NCBI GenBank assembly: GCA_039024315.1
Contig: JBCCQN010000059.1
Location: 1-39,671, forward strand
Direction of reading: 5' to 3'
DNA length: 39,671 nt
Origin: JBCAWW01 sp039024315
Lineage (GTDB): Bacteria > Bacteroidota > Bacteroidia > J057
Both the position numbers and the translations under genes were made by a program. The notes beneath the pieces are model-generated. The model saw nothing but the letters and a program-made list of their open reading frames with translations, ran no database searches and was not told where the DNA came from. This document shows positions 1-8,645 of the stretch, piece by piece; the first letter of the stretch is position 1, and every line of letters begins with the position of its first letter.

Positions 1-825
1 ATAGGTCTTTTGATAATTGGCAAAGCGAGGGAAATCAGCCGCGTTTTTGAGTTTGACGCCAAAGGGCTTGCCCGGTTTGAAGGGGGCCGCACTGGCTTTG
101 GTTACGCCATTGAGATCTTCCTGCTCAATTTGGGCCAAGAGGATCGGCTTTTCTGGTTTTGGGACGCTGGGGGCAATCATGGGTTTGAGCGTCAGACCTT
201 CACGCTGCGCCCAGTTCTTGGCGGTGGTATCGAGATAGTATAAATCTAAATCATCCGCATTGAGGCGTACTACCATATCGGCTTCTATGGCCACTCCTTC
301 TTTGAGATAGACGCGTTCGCCATGGCGAAAGGCCTGCACATCTACTCCTGCCGCAGCCACTAATTGATGAGCAGAGTCATACTGCATAGGTATGCCTAAG
401 AGGGCATAATCCATCGGCTCGTAGAGCTCACGAAAACGGATTTCGACGCTATCGTTTACGGCTTGGCCATTAGCATCGACAAAAGCATGAGCTGGGATTT
501 GTAGGTTGCGGATCCCTTCTGTTTCTATGGTGATGGGCTCCCCTGCGGGGAACGCCAAAGTCTGATAGTCGATTTGCTCGACGGGAGGATTGACAAATGC
601 CAAATCCATGATGCGCTCCTCTTCCACCGCCTGATAGACGAGGAAGATCACCGCCAGTACTGCCGCCAAACCCGCAAAATAGCGCGGATTTTGGTACAGT
701 TGCCGCCAAAACTGGAAGCGGGTGTTTACCTGATATTGATCGTAGAGAGAATCAAAATCCTTATGTCGCTTGATGCGCTTACTATCAGGTAAAGGTTTAT
801 CTATATGTACTTTGTATTGGGTCAT
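1..825 (-). CDS. Single-pass membrane protein downstream of an ECF sigma factor (3' end cut by window edge)
   Basis: The frame is open from an ATG at 825-823 to the left edge, so at least 275 residues are seen and the C-terminus is missing. A basic, cytoplasmic-looking N-terminus of about 45 residues is followed by one hydrophobic helix (about residues 50-68, core YFAGLAAVLAVIFLVYQ). After it comes an extracytoplasmic part containing a pattern common in Bacteroidota proteins: an IPAHAFVDANGQ segment, then EIRFRELYEPMDYALLGIP and a YDSA turn. I know that pattern only as a recurrent domain of unknown function. It lies 37 bases downstream of the sigma factor and on the same strand, so the two are probably co-transcribed. 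An anti-sigma or sigma-controlled envelope role is inference; I see no clear zinc-finger or FecR anti-sigma motif in the visible part. Confidence 0.8.
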   Translation of the reverse strand, partial: MTQYKVHIDKPLPDSKRIKRHKDFDSLYDQYQVNTRFQFWRQLYQNPRYFAGLAAVLAVIFLVYQAVEEERIMDLAFVNPPVEQIDYQTLAFPAGEPITIETEGIRNLQIPAHAFVDANGQAVNDSVEIRFRELYEPMDYALLGIPMQYDSAHQLVAAAGVDVQAFRHGERVYLKEGVAIEADMVVRLNADDLDLYYLDTTAKNWAQREGLTLKPMIAPSVPKPEKPILLAQIEQEDLNGVTKASAAPFKPGKPFGVKLKNAADFPRFANYQKTY

Positions 826-862
826 AACTAATTAGTCTTAGGTCAAAACCGGAAGCACCAGT

Positions 863-1468
863 CTAAACACCGGATTGAGTCCTCCTAACTCCTGACTTTT
901 GACTATCTCCTGCCATCATTTTTTTCATCTTGCCGAGGAGGCGATACATGCGCACCTTGGCGTTGTTTTCGGTGATATTGTATATCTCCGCGATCTCTTT
1001 GAACGCTAACTTTTCAAAAAAGCGTAGTTCAATCATCTGTAACTCATCGGGTCTCAGTAACTGAAGGCTGGCCAGCATTTGTTGGATGTTGTCGTCCTTT
1101 GGTAGCTCTTCGACCTCATCCATGATATCAGCGATATCACTAGACTTCATACTAATGGCCCGCTTGGACTTGGCCTCTCTGAAGTATTGGTTGACTTCAT
1201 TGATGGCAATCCGGTACAACCATGCCGAAAAAGGTACCCCTCTAAATTGGTACTTCTTCAAATTGCTCATGGCCTTGAGGAAAACTTGAGAAGTGACATC
1301 GGCGGCACTTTCTTCTTGATCCACACGCTTAAATACAAACAGGAATATCTGTTCGTAGTAGCGTTCATACAGCACACCGAATCGGCGCGGCTGTTTTTTA
1401 GCTGCTTCGACGAGAAGGTGCTCTTGTTGCAACTCCTCCTTGGTCAACGTACGTTTGCCTGGCGTCAA
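863..1468 (-). CDS. ECF-type sigma-70 family RNA polymerase sigma factor
   Basis: The 201-residue product has the two-domain ECF layout. Sigma region 2 lies around residues 25-95 (LYERYYEQIFLFVFKRV, then ADVTSQVFLKA and FSAWLYRIAINEVNQYFR). Sigma region 4 lies around residues 130-185, with the helix-turn-helix FKEIAEIYNITENNAKVRMYR. There is no region 1 or 3. It directs RNA polymerase to a specific promoter set, probably in response to an envelope signal passed by the downstream membrane protein (inference). The start is uncertain: the assigned codon is TTG at 1468, which overlaps the TGA of a 13-codon ATG frame beginning at 1506. The sigma frame itself stays open further upstream but has no ATG there. 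A weak -7-like TATCTTTT lies just upstream. The far end of the upstream gap carries an inverted-repeat element. Confidence 0.92.
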   Translation of the reverse strand: MTPGKRTLTKEELQQEHLLVEAAKKQPRRFGVLYERYYEQIFLFVFKRVDQEESAADVTSQVFLKAMSNLKKYQFRGVPFSAWLYRIAINEVNQYFREAKSKRAISMKSSDIADIMDEVEELPKDDNIQQMLASLQLLRPDELQMIELRFFEKLAFKEIAEIYNITENNAKVRMYRLLGKMKKMMAGDSQKSGVRRTQSGV

Positions 1469-1539
1469 GTGATATATGTGGTTTTCAGTAGTATCGTTTC
1501 CCTCATAATGGCAAGTTGCCGAAAAGATACACTTAAATT

Positions 1540-1590
1540 TTGAGTACTGGGTTGAAAGTAGTTGGTATTAAGTACAGAGTATTTAGACAT
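1540..1590. repeat. TACT/TTAAGTA-word tract between divergent genes
   Basis: This stretch consists of words such as GAGTACTGGG, AAAGTAG, GTATTAAGTACAG and GAGTATTTAG. The same vocabulary recurs at 32975-33110 and 38041-38160. It sits in the 303-base gap (1469-1771) between the sigma factor and the LamG gene; the rest of that gap is the inverted-repeat element at 1617-1705 and about 65 bases with no recognised content. It may be a remnant of a low-complexity dispersed repeat. Confidence 0.4.
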
Positions 1591-1616
1591 AATTGGCTGG
1601 CTTTATTTTTGGCTTA

Positions 1617-1705
1617 CTGCTGCGCAGAACGCTTATCTCTGTCTGGTACTAACTGTAGGTGCGCGCATGCATGCCGCACCCAATGATAAGCGTTCCGAGC
1701 AGCGG
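1617..1705. repeat. Inverted-repeat element, copy 1 (GCATGCATGC core)
   Basis: The left arm CTGCTGCGCAGAACGCTT (1617-1634) faces a right arm of the form AAGCGTTCCGAGCAGCGG (1688-1705). Between them lies a core with CTCTGTCTGGTACTAACTG, then TAGGTGCGCGCATGCATG and CCGCACCCAAT. The core is nearly identical to the copy at 20695 and inverted relative to the one at 13242. The element encodes no protein. It lies upstream of the LamG-protein start and gives a spurious N-terminal extension to that frame. Confidence 0.85.
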
Positions 1706-1771
1706 AAACTTGCCTCCACTTCCCCCATCTTTTCCGGGCCTTTGTATATTGGGTTTATACACGCTACGATT

Positions 1772-3787
1772 ATGATTAAGATACTTCCCCTCCTGAGCTT
1801 GGGTTTATTATACCTAAGTCTCGCCTTCGCCCAACCGCCCAATACTCAAAACGCCCTCCACTTTGATGGGGTCAATGATTTTATCCAAACCACTTTTCCG
1901 GGTATCACAGGGACCGCTCCGCGAACGATAGAGGCTTGGATCAAAACCACCGCCAATGCCAATCCCAATAATGGTGGGGTGCAGCAAATCATTACTGATT
2001 GGGGTGTTTTTGCGACAGGTAGCCGCTTTACCTTCAATGTCCTTTGGAACAATGCTATTCGCCTTGAAGTAAGTGGCAGCGGTCTGAGCGGCAGTATTGC
2101 TGTAAATGATGGGCTCTGGCATTATGTAGTGGGTGTCTATGATCCGACCGCTTCCAATCAGCTTTCCCTTTATGTCGATGGGGTTTTAGATGTCTCTGGT
2201 AATATTCCCACTCCCATTAATACCGCTCTCGGCAATATGCGTATCGGCCAGCGGGTGGATGGGGCAAGGCATTTTGATGGGACAATAGATGAAATCAGGG
2301 TTTGGGATATTGCGCTGAGTCCTTCTCAGGTGGCAGCAAACTTTAACCAAGCGCTTTGCTCGCTAACGGGCGTAGTGGCTTATTATAAATTTGATGAAGG
2401 CATTGCCGGGGGGACAAATACGGGGATTACCAACTTGCCGGACTTAGTAGCCAACAATAATGGGACTCTCCAAAATTTTGCACTCAACGGGAGCACTTCC
2501 AATTGGGTGCAAGGCGTGGCCTTGACGCTTGGAACTGGGACGACGAGTACGATTAATGCTACCTCCTGTGGACCTTATACAAGTCCGAGTGGCAATTTTA
2601 TTTTCACCACCAGTGGCACCTATGCCGATACTATAGTCAATGCGGCAGGTTGTGATAGTATATTGAGCATCAACCTCAATATCGCAGGAACTTCTTTCGA
2701 TACGATCACAGAAACGGCTTGTGATTTCTACACCACTCCAAGCGGTCAGACGCTCTTAGGATCAGGTACTTTTCAAGACACCATCGCCAATGCGGCGGGT
2801 TGTGATAGCGTCATTACGATCAACCTTACTGTCAACAGCAATACAGGTTCCGTGATTTCAGAAATTGCTTGCGGGAGCTATACCAGCCCCAGTGGCATGA
2901 ACACTTGGAGCGTCTCGGGCACCTATCAAGACGTCATTCCTAATAGCGCTGGCTGCGACAGTACGATTACCATCAATTTGGTCATCGGCATGAGCAGTAC
3001 AGAGACTATCTTCGAGACCGCTTGTGATTCCTTTATTAGCCCTAGTGGCAATTATGTTTGGACGAGTTCAGGTTCTTATTTGGATACAGTAAGCAATGCT
3101 GCTGGCTGTGATAGTATCCTGATTGTAGGCTTGCAAATCAACAATTCGACGGCTTCTACGATACCGATAGTGTCTTGTGGGCCTTACACCAGTCCAAGTG
3201 GCAATTTCACCTACACCAGCTCAGGCACCTATCAGGACACCGTTCCTAACCAAGAAGGCTGTTTTGAATACTTAACTCTTAATGTAAGCATAGTCGAAAT
3301 CGACACTGCTGTAGTTCAAGTCAATCGCGATCTCACCGCTCAAGCCACAGGTGTCAGCTATCAATGGCTAGACTGCAACAATAATTTTGCGCCCATACTA
3401 GCCGCCAATCAGCAAACTTTTGTCCCAGATGATCCTGGCTCTTATGCGGTGGAAATTAGCGACAATGGCTGCGTGGATACCTCTGCCTGCTTTACGGTTA
3501 GCTCAGGCTTGAGTATCGCCAATCATAGTTTCGAAAGTGAATTATCAGCTTATCCCAACCCTTCCAGTGATCGCTTTGTCATTGAGCTGGGTGATCGCTA
3601 TGAAGAGATTACATATCAACTCTTCAACTTAAATGGCCAAATGGTACTGGATAAGCGTTCCACGCTCCCGATAGCTATCGGGAGGCATAAAATAAACTTA
3701 GACCTAGCCAACTATCCAAGCGGCATCTACCTTTTACAACTCAAAGCTGATGGGCGATCCGCTAGTATTAAACTCCGCCTACAATAG
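1772..3787 (+). CDS. Secreted LamG-like/Cys-repeat protein with T9SS C-terminal sorting domain
   Basis: The product is 671 residues. I chose the ATG at 1772 because it begins a clean signal peptide (MIKILPLLSLGLLYLSLAFA, then QPPN). The frame is open back to a TTG at 1562, but that part reads through a repeat element. Residues 25-190 look like a LamG/concanavalin-like domain (ALHFDGVNDFIQ, IEAWIKT, LYVDGVLD, GTIDEIRVWDIALS). Residues 263-508 hold five tandem repeats of about 42-44 residues of the form aCgpYtSPSGn...GtYqDTi.NaaGCDSi.tInL; four keep the C...GCDS cysteine pair and the last has GCFE. The last 80 residues are a type A sorting domain (AYPNPSSDRF, YQLFNLNGQMV, YPSGIYLLQL). It is expected to cross the outer membrane by the T9SS and be surface-bound or released; a ligand for the LamG part cannot be named. 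Confidence 0.92.
   Translation: MIKILPLLSLGLLYLSLAFAQPPNTQNALHFDGVNDFIQTTFPGITGTAPRTIEAWIKTTANANPNNGGVQQIITDWGVFATGSRFTFNVLWNNAIRLEVSGSGLSGSIAVNDGLWHYVVGVYDPTASNQLSLYVDGVLDVSGNIPTPINTALGNMRIGQRVDGARHFDGTIDEIRVWDIALSPSQVAANFNQALCSLTGVVAYYKFDEGIAGGTNTGITNLPDLVANNNGTLQNFALNGSTSNWVQGVALTLGTGTTSTINATSCGPYTSPSGNFIFTTSGTYADTIVNAAGCDSILSINLNIAGTSFDTITETACDFYTTPSGQTLLGSGTFQDTIANAAGCDSVITINLTVNSNTGSVISEIACGSYTSPSGMNTWSVSGTYQDVIPNSAGCDSTITINLVIGMSSTETIFETACDSFISPSGNYVWTSSGSYLDTVSNAAGCDSILIVGLQINNSTASTIPIVSCGPYTSPSGNFTYTSSGTYQDTVPNQEGCFEYLTLNVSIVEIDTAVVQVNRDLTAQATGVSYQWLDCNNNFAPILAANQQTFVPDDPGSYAVEISDNGCVDTSACFTVSSGLSIANHSFESELSAYPNPSSDRFVIELGDRYEEITYQLFNLNGQMVLDKRSTLPIAIGRHKINLDLANYPSGIYLLQLKADGRSASIKLRLQ
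3665..3684. repeat. Perfect 20-base palindrome inside the sorting-domain coding region
   Basis: CTCCCGATAGCTATCGGGAG is a perfect palindrome in the reading frame of the upstream T9SS cargo gene, where it encodes part of a TLPIAIGR loop between two predicted strands. It directly follows GGATAAGCGTTCC, which matches the right arm of the inverted-repeat elements. Near copies lie at 19594-19614 (one extra base) and 33000-33017 (CCCGAAAGCTTTCGGG form). Confidence 0.85.
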
Positions 3788-3858
3788 AAAATAGCAGGCC
3801 CGATTGTCACTTTTAGTCGCCCCAATGGGTTGATCAGGTACTAAGACATACATGAACT

Positions 3859-5616
3859 ATGAGCAAACCCTCTACTCCTAAAAAAGAATCTCGCACCACC
3901 CTCAAAGCGGTACTGCGCACCTACGTTTGGCCGCGGCGGAAACTGCTGGGATTTGGCCTCTTTTTGGTCTTTATCAGTCGATTGGCAGGCTTTGTATTGC
4001 CTTATTCACCTAAGTATCTACTCGATGAAGTAGTCGGCAAAGGCGAATTTGAGATGCTGTATCCCCTGTTGGGATTAGTAGTCTTGGCGGTAGCGATACA
4101 ATCTTTGACCTCCTTCTTTTTGGTCAAGTTATTGAGCGTTGAGGCCCAATACATGATCGCTGAACTTCGTTCGCAGGTACAACAACAAATCCTTCGCTTG
4201 CCGATTCGTTTTTTCGACAATACCAAGAGTGGGAACCTTGTTTCACGCGTTATGACGGACGTAGAAGGAGTCCGGAACCTAGTGGGTACAGGATTTACGC
4301 AACTGATTGGTGGGATCATCACGGCTATCGGAGCCTTGGGAGTAATGATTTACTATAGCTGGGAATTGACGGCGATCTCCTTGATACCCCTGATTGTGTT
4401 TGGGGTGGTCTCCTTCCGGGCCTTTGCTAAGATTAGACCGATCTTTAGAGAGCGTGGTCAGATCCAAGCAGAAGTTACGGGACGTTTGACCGAATCGCTG
4501 GGCGGTATCCGTGTAATCAAAGGTTTCCATGCGGAGGACCAAGAGGTGAGCATCTTCAAGAAAGGAGTGATTAAACTCTTTGAAAATATCAAAAGCTCCC
4601 TCACCACCACTGCCTTTGTGAGTAGTCTAGGTACCTTTTTGGCTGGCGTTACGACCATCGCAATTATGGCGGTAGCCGGTCCCATGATCCAAAATGGTTC
4701 GCTGACAGTAGGAACATTACTATCCTTTGTGCTCTTTTTGGCGGTATTGGTTTTCCCCATTATCCAGATGAGCAATATTGGGAGTCAGCTGACCGAGGCC
4801 TTGGCCGGTTTGGATCGTACGCAGGAGCTTTTGGATATGGAGCGAGAAAACGAAGATCCTAATCGCACGATCGAAGTGGGACGTGTCAAAGGGGATATTA
4901 AGTTTGAGAACGTACGTTTTGGTTATGAAGAGGATAAAGAGGTCTTACACGGCATTAGCTTTGATGCTCCGGCGGGTTCAGTTACCGCTTTGGTTGGAAC
5001 TTCAGGTTCAGGAAAAACTACTCTGGCAGGGCTAGCTGCTTCCTTTTTGAATCCAGACGAAGGACTCATCACGGTCGATGGGCAGGACATGACCAAGATA
5101 ACCTTGGATAGCTACCGCGCCCAGTTGGGGGTGGTATTGCAGGATGACTTTTTATTTGAAGGGACGATTCGAGACAATATTTTATTCTCCCGCCCCGAGG
5201 CCACCGAAGAGGAGTTACGTTCGGCCGTAGAAGCAGCTTATGTAAATGAGTTTGCAGACCGCTTTGAAGAAGGCTTAGAGACCCTAATCGGGGAACGGGG
5301 CGTCAAACTATCTGGCGGACAAAGACAGCGTATCGCCATTGCAAGGGCGATTTTGGCTGATCCCCAGATATTGGTGCTAGACGAGGCCACTTCCAATCTT
5401 GATAACGAAAGTGAGAAGTATATTCAGCAGAGTCTCAATGATTTGCTTGAGGGTCGTACCACTTTTGTCATCGCCCACCGCTTGAGTACCATCCGCAAGG
5501 CCGATCAGATATTGGTGATTGAGGAGGGCCGCATCGCGGAACGCGGGACTCACGATGAGCTCATCGAAAAGAAAGGACGATACTTTGAGCTTTATACTTA
5601 TCAGTCGCGGATTTAG
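3859..5616 (+). CDS. ABC transporter, fused membrane and ATP-binding domains (MsbA/multidrug-type half transporter)
   Basis: The 585-residue length is typical for a homodimerising type IV ABC exporter. An N-terminal six-helix membrane domain (about residues 25-320) carries the conserved RFFDNTKSGNLVSRVMTDV coupling region. The ATPase domain follows: Walker A GTSGSGKTT near residue 380, Q-loop region GVVLQDDFLFEGTIRDNI, signature LSGGQRQR near 485, Walker B ILVLDEATSNLD near 505 and H-loop VIAHRLST. All catalytic elements are intact, so it should export a hydrophobic or lipid-like substrate across the inner membrane. The substrate cannot be told from sequence. Start is ATG at 3859. It follows the LamG gene by 71 bases, and its 3' end meets a convergent gene through an inverted-repeat remnant and two hairpins. 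Confidence 0.95.
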   Translation: MSKPSTPKKESRTTLKAVLRTYVWPRRKLLGFGLFLVFISRLAGFVLPYSPKYLLDEVVGKGEFEMLYPLLGLVVLAVAIQSLTSFFLVKLLSVEAQYMIAELRSQVQQQILRLPIRFFDNTKSGNLVSRVMTDVEGVRNLVGTGFTQLIGGIITAIGALGVMIYYSWELTAISLIPLIVFGVVSFRAFAKIRPIFRERGQIQAEVTGRLTESLGGIRVIKGFHAEDQEVSIFKKGVIKLFENIKSSLTTTAFVSSLGTFLAGVTTIAIMAVAGPMIQNGSLTVGTLLSFVLFLAVLVFPIIQMSNIGSQLTEALAGLDRTQELLDMERENEDPNRTIEVGRVKGDIKFENVRFGYEEDKEVLHGISFDAPAGSVTALVGTSGSGKTTLAGLAASFLNPDEGLITVDGQDMTKITLDSYRAQLGVVLQDDFLFEGTIRDNILFSRPEATEEELRSAVEAAYVNEFADRFEEGLETLIGERGVKLSGGQRQRIAIARAILADPQILVLDEATSNLDNESEKYIQQSLNDLLEGRTTFVIAHRLSTIRKADQILVIEEGRIAERGTHDELIEKKGRYFELYTYQSRI

Positions 5617-5629
5617 CAGCGACCAAGCA

Positions 5630-5670
5630 ATGCCTTGTCGCGTACTGGGGATAATCGTTCCGCGCAGCGG
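5630..5670. repeat. Inverted-repeat element, degraded copy at a convergent junction
   Basis: The stretch CTTGTCGCGTACTGGGGATA followed by ATCGTTCCGCGCAGCGG aligns with the element at 10100-10151 (CTTGTCGCGAGCTAGGGATA, then AGCGTTCTGCGAAGCAG). The left arm is badly decayed (ATGC in place of ACGC). It begins 14 bases after the ABC transporter stop. Confidence 0.6.
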
Positions 5671-5700
5671 CAATCTAAAATCAAAATCACCAAATCCTAC

Positions 5701-5738
5701 AAAAAAACGCCAATAGGAGTAAGCAGCCTATTAGCGTT
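5701..5738 (-). terminator. Hairpin with minus-strand T-run, terminator of the 5820-8504 gene
   Basis: On the minus strand a stem AACGCTAATAGG / CCTATTGGCGTT (one mismatch, positions 5706-5738) is followed at once by a run of T (plus-strand A at 5701-5707). This is the layout of an intrinsic terminator for the leftward T9SS cargo gene. Confidence 0.7.
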
Positions 5739-5758
5739 GCGGAACACAAAGAACGAAT

Positions 5759-5796
5759 AACGACCCAAGTCCTAATTTGCTTAGGCTTGGGTCGTT
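5759..5796. terminator. Long hairpin between convergent genes, probable bidirectional terminator
   Basis: The arms AACGACCCAAGTCCTAA (5759-5775) and TTAGGCTTGGGTCGTT (5781-5796) pair over 16 bases with a single bulge and a five-base loop. It lies between the ABC transporter (plus) and the large T9SS cargo gene (minus). No strong T-run follows on the plus strand, so efficiency in that direction is uncertain. Confidence 0.65.
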
Positions 5797-5819
5797 ACGA
5801 TTGCATTTCTAGTTAGGGT

Positions 5820-8504
5820 TTAGCGTGCAATCATTATTTTTTTGCTGAGTGTGCCAGCTTTGGTGCGGATACGTAGGATATACAATCCATTGGCATAAGG
5901 ACTCAAGTCGAGCGACTCTTGGGTCCCCCGCAAGCTACTTACAGCACTGATCTGTTGACCAGAGAGGGTGTAGAGCGTGGCCTCCCAAACTTGTGGCTCA
6001 TCTAGTTCGATATAGACTAAGTCTTGCGCTGGCTGAGGATAGATGCGGATTCGCTTGGCGAGATCGTCCAAGATGGAGTTGACTCCACCAGAGCTTACTA
6101 CTACTTCAGTCCCTTCGGTATTGACTGGGATTTCTTCCCCATCCAAACCGATCACTCGCACGTCGATCAAATCAAGCTTGAGGATTTCGGAGGCAGCCAT
6201 TTTGCCAGCAATATCATCAATCATGACGATGCTCAAGTTGGCGATCATACCATAGCCGCTGACGATTTGCTGATCTTTACGTACTAAGGCTACATCTACT
6301 TCACCATCTTGGTAGAAATCTTTTTGAATACCTAGCATATTGCTGCTGTAGGTGCCTAACCAACCATTGTAACTGACGTGAGCGGAGAAAGAATCTACCA
6401 CCGCATTGTTATATTGGATGGTGAAGGCAAGGCCATAGATGCTATCTGCGGGTAAGGTATCCACCCCAAAATTGATCGAAACATTGACGGTTTCGCCAGC
6501 GGATACACTATCATTGACGGCAGCCAAGAAGAGCAAGGGATCACCAGCTCCTGCCATTTCGGTATTGGTTTTTTGATGGGTTTGCCCATAGTTGAGATTA
6601 ATTGCGAGGGTATCATCATCATTGACTATGCCATTGCCATCCGTATCGGTAAATACTGCATTGGTGCCACTTGGGAGAGAAGTCGCCCAAGCCGAGCCTT
6701 GTTGTGCTTCCCAATTTAGCGTAGCGCCAGGTCTTACGGGACCCGTATCACCATAGGTAAGGCCGATCGCCAGTAGGTCATTGTTGTCGGCGATGAGATC
6801 GTTGTCAGCATCGCCTGGCCAGACACAATAAGGCGAAATTGCAATGTAAGCACTATCGGTCGCAGTACAGCCATTTATATCTGTGGCGACGACATACACT
6901 GGTCCCGGTCCTCCAAACATATCGATGGTTTGGCTAGTGTCGCCTGTGCTCCACAGCAAAGTAGGAGAAGTCCCTGTAGTATTTGCGGTAAAGTAAGTGG
7001 TATCACCAGGACAAATCCATACTGTATCAGGGCCGATATCCACACCGATGTTACTGACTCCTACGTAGGCTGAGTCAAGCGCAGTACAGTTATTTTGGTC
7101 AGTTACCCAAAGCTTGTAAATACCATCTACAGTCGCCAAAATATTGGCGGTGGTTTCACCGGTGCTCCAAGCATATTGTAAAGGACCGGTACCTCCAGTT
7201 GTACTTGGGCTAAGAATGACCCCAGGGCCTCCTGCACAAAGTACGGTTGAGTCAGGGCTAATATCTACGGTCAAATTGCAAGGAGGCGCACCACTTACCG
7301 TAATCACGTAGGAGACGTCAGACATATTCCATACGGGTTGGTTTTCATCGCGCAGCTTAATGTTGAAAGCATATCTTCCGGGTGCTGTAGGGGTCCAACG
7401 TAGTTCGCCTTGAGGATTAACACTCACTATGGTATCAAGTGGAGTATTACTAGGCATCTCAAAAAGTTGAGCACCTGGTAGATTTTGACTCCATGTCATG
7501 GAGGTATTGTTGGTTGTACTGGCTGAAGCTAAGGTCAATGGGATACTCAGATTAGCCCCAACAGTAGTTGCCACGGTAATTGAGTCTAAGTAGGAACCGT
7601 TGGTAGGAGAATTGGTCCAGTAATCGATAATGGGTAAAGCGTAGCCCGAGGGGAAACTAGTTGAAATCATCGTAAGATCACGGCGGCTTCTACTCAATAG
7701 GACACCATTACGATATTCCTCCATTACAATACCTACTACGTATTCACCGATATTGATCCCCGTAAAATTATATAGGGTAAGGTTTCCAGCGTGGGTGATA
7801 AAGGCCATTACGTTTGATCCAAAAGGGGCATTTACGCTATAGCCGGCCTGATAATTTAACGGCTGCCACGGAGCCGAAAAGACAGTATCTAGGGAGTAAA
7901 CCAGCGAATCCCCTTCAGCATCATAGGCAGCTAAACTCTTTTGAGTAGCATAAAAATTCGATGCGCTAGGGACAATGGTGAAAGAAGGCTCTAACCAAAC
8001 AGGGCTATTGTTAGCAATTGTTGTATTGACGATATCTGTACTATACTGATACGATTGGATAGAGGGATTGGCCAGATTAGTTATTGTTCCCGTCCGGCAA
8101 CAAGCGTTCAAGCTAATTTTTATAGGGGCCGAGATACCACAAAGATCATAGTCTCTCTGATAGGAAATTTGACGAACGCCCAAGATTGAACCCCCATTAC
8201 AGTTAGTAGGAGTAGATCCCGACAAATTGATTACTTCCGTATCATTTACTAGCGTCCAGCCATTGAGAGCCGTCCCTGAATGAGAAATGGCAAAAGCATC
8301 ATAAAACTCAATACCACCAGTCGGCTGGGTGGGCGTAACGATGAGGCCACTACAATCATAATATTCAGTGACAGTTATGCGATAGTTGCAACCGCCCAAA
8401 GATTCGTAAGTAACTTCACCTCCTTTGTAGTGTGAGGCTTGAAGACTCAACGATAGCAAAAGGAAGAAGCTTAAAAGGCTGATAAAACGGGTAAAACTTT
8501 TCAT
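5820..8504 (-). CDS. Large T9SS cargo protein with PKD/Ig-like, dockerin-like and cohesin-like segments
   Basis: The 894-residue product starts with a signal peptide (MKSFTRFISLLSFFLLLSLS, cleavage near LQA/SHY). A SHYKGGEVTYESLGGCNYR segment opens the mature protein, a pattern I associate with Bacteroidota surface proteins. The middle has Ig/PKD-like modules, including two WSTGET/WSTGDT repeats. Around residues 563-640 there are two acidic calcium-loop motifs of dockerin type (DADNDLIADNNDLLAIGLTYG and DTDGNGIVNDDDTLAINLNYG, each part shorter than 22 residues). Residues about 650-770 resemble a cohesin-like beta domain (DSVSAGETVNVSINF, YGLAFTIQYNNAVVDSF). The last 80 residues are a sorting domain (IYPQPAQDLVYIEL, LYTLSGQQI, YANGLYILRIRT). 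It is probably surface-anchored or secreted. Cohesin and dockerin calls rest on pattern only. Confidence 0.9.
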   Translation of the reverse strand: MKSFTRFISLLSFFLLLSLSLQASHYKGGEVTYESLGGCNYRITVTEYYDCSGLIVTPTQPTGGIEFYDAFAISHSGTALNGWTLVNDTEVINLSGSTPTNCNGGSILGVRQISYQRDYDLCGISAPIKISLNACCRTGTITNLANPSIQSYQYSTDIVNTTIANNSPVWLEPSFTIVPSASNFYATQKSLAAYDAEGDSLVYSLDTVFSAPWQPLNYQAGYSVNAPFGSNVMAFITHAGNLTLYNFTGINIGEYVVGIVMEEYRNGVLLSRSRRDLTMISTSFPSGYALPIIDYWTNSPTNGSYLDSITVATTVGANLSIPLTLASASTTNNTSMTWSQNLPGAQLFEMPSNTPLDTIVSVNPQGELRWTPTAPGRYAFNIKLRDENQPVWNMSDVSYVITVSGAPPCNLTVDISPDSTVLCAGGPGVILSPSTTGGTGPLQYAWSTGETTANILATVDGIYKLWVTDQNNCTALDSAYVGVSNIGVDIGPDTVWICPGDTTYFTANTTGTSPTLLWSTGDTSQTIDMFGGPGPVYVVATDINGCTATDSAYIAISPYCVWPGDADNDLIADNNDLLAIGLTYGDTGPVRPGATLNWEAQQGSAWATSLPSGTNAVFTDTDGNGIVNDDDTLAINLNYGQTHQKTNTEMAGAGDPLLFLAAVNDSVSAGETVNVSINFGVDTLPADSIYGLAFTIQYNNAVVDSFSAHVSYNGWLGTYSSNMLGIQKDFYQDGEVDVALVRKDQQIVSGYGMIANLSIVMIDDIAGKMAASEILKLDLIDVRVIGLDGEEIPVNTEGTEVVVSSGGVNSILDDLAKRIRIYPQPAQDLVYIELDEPQVWEATLYTLSGQQISAVSSLRGTQESLDLSPYANGLYILRIRTKAGTLSKKIMIAR

Positions 8505-8645
8505 GTTATTCTAAGCTGGTTGATTCACACTACCAAATAGCAGTAAAGAATGCCGAGAATAAAGTACTTTTTGCTTCATTTTTGAATTTTTTGTTAAAAA
8601 AATATTTTATAATATGCTGATAAAGAATGAATAAAAAATAATTTC

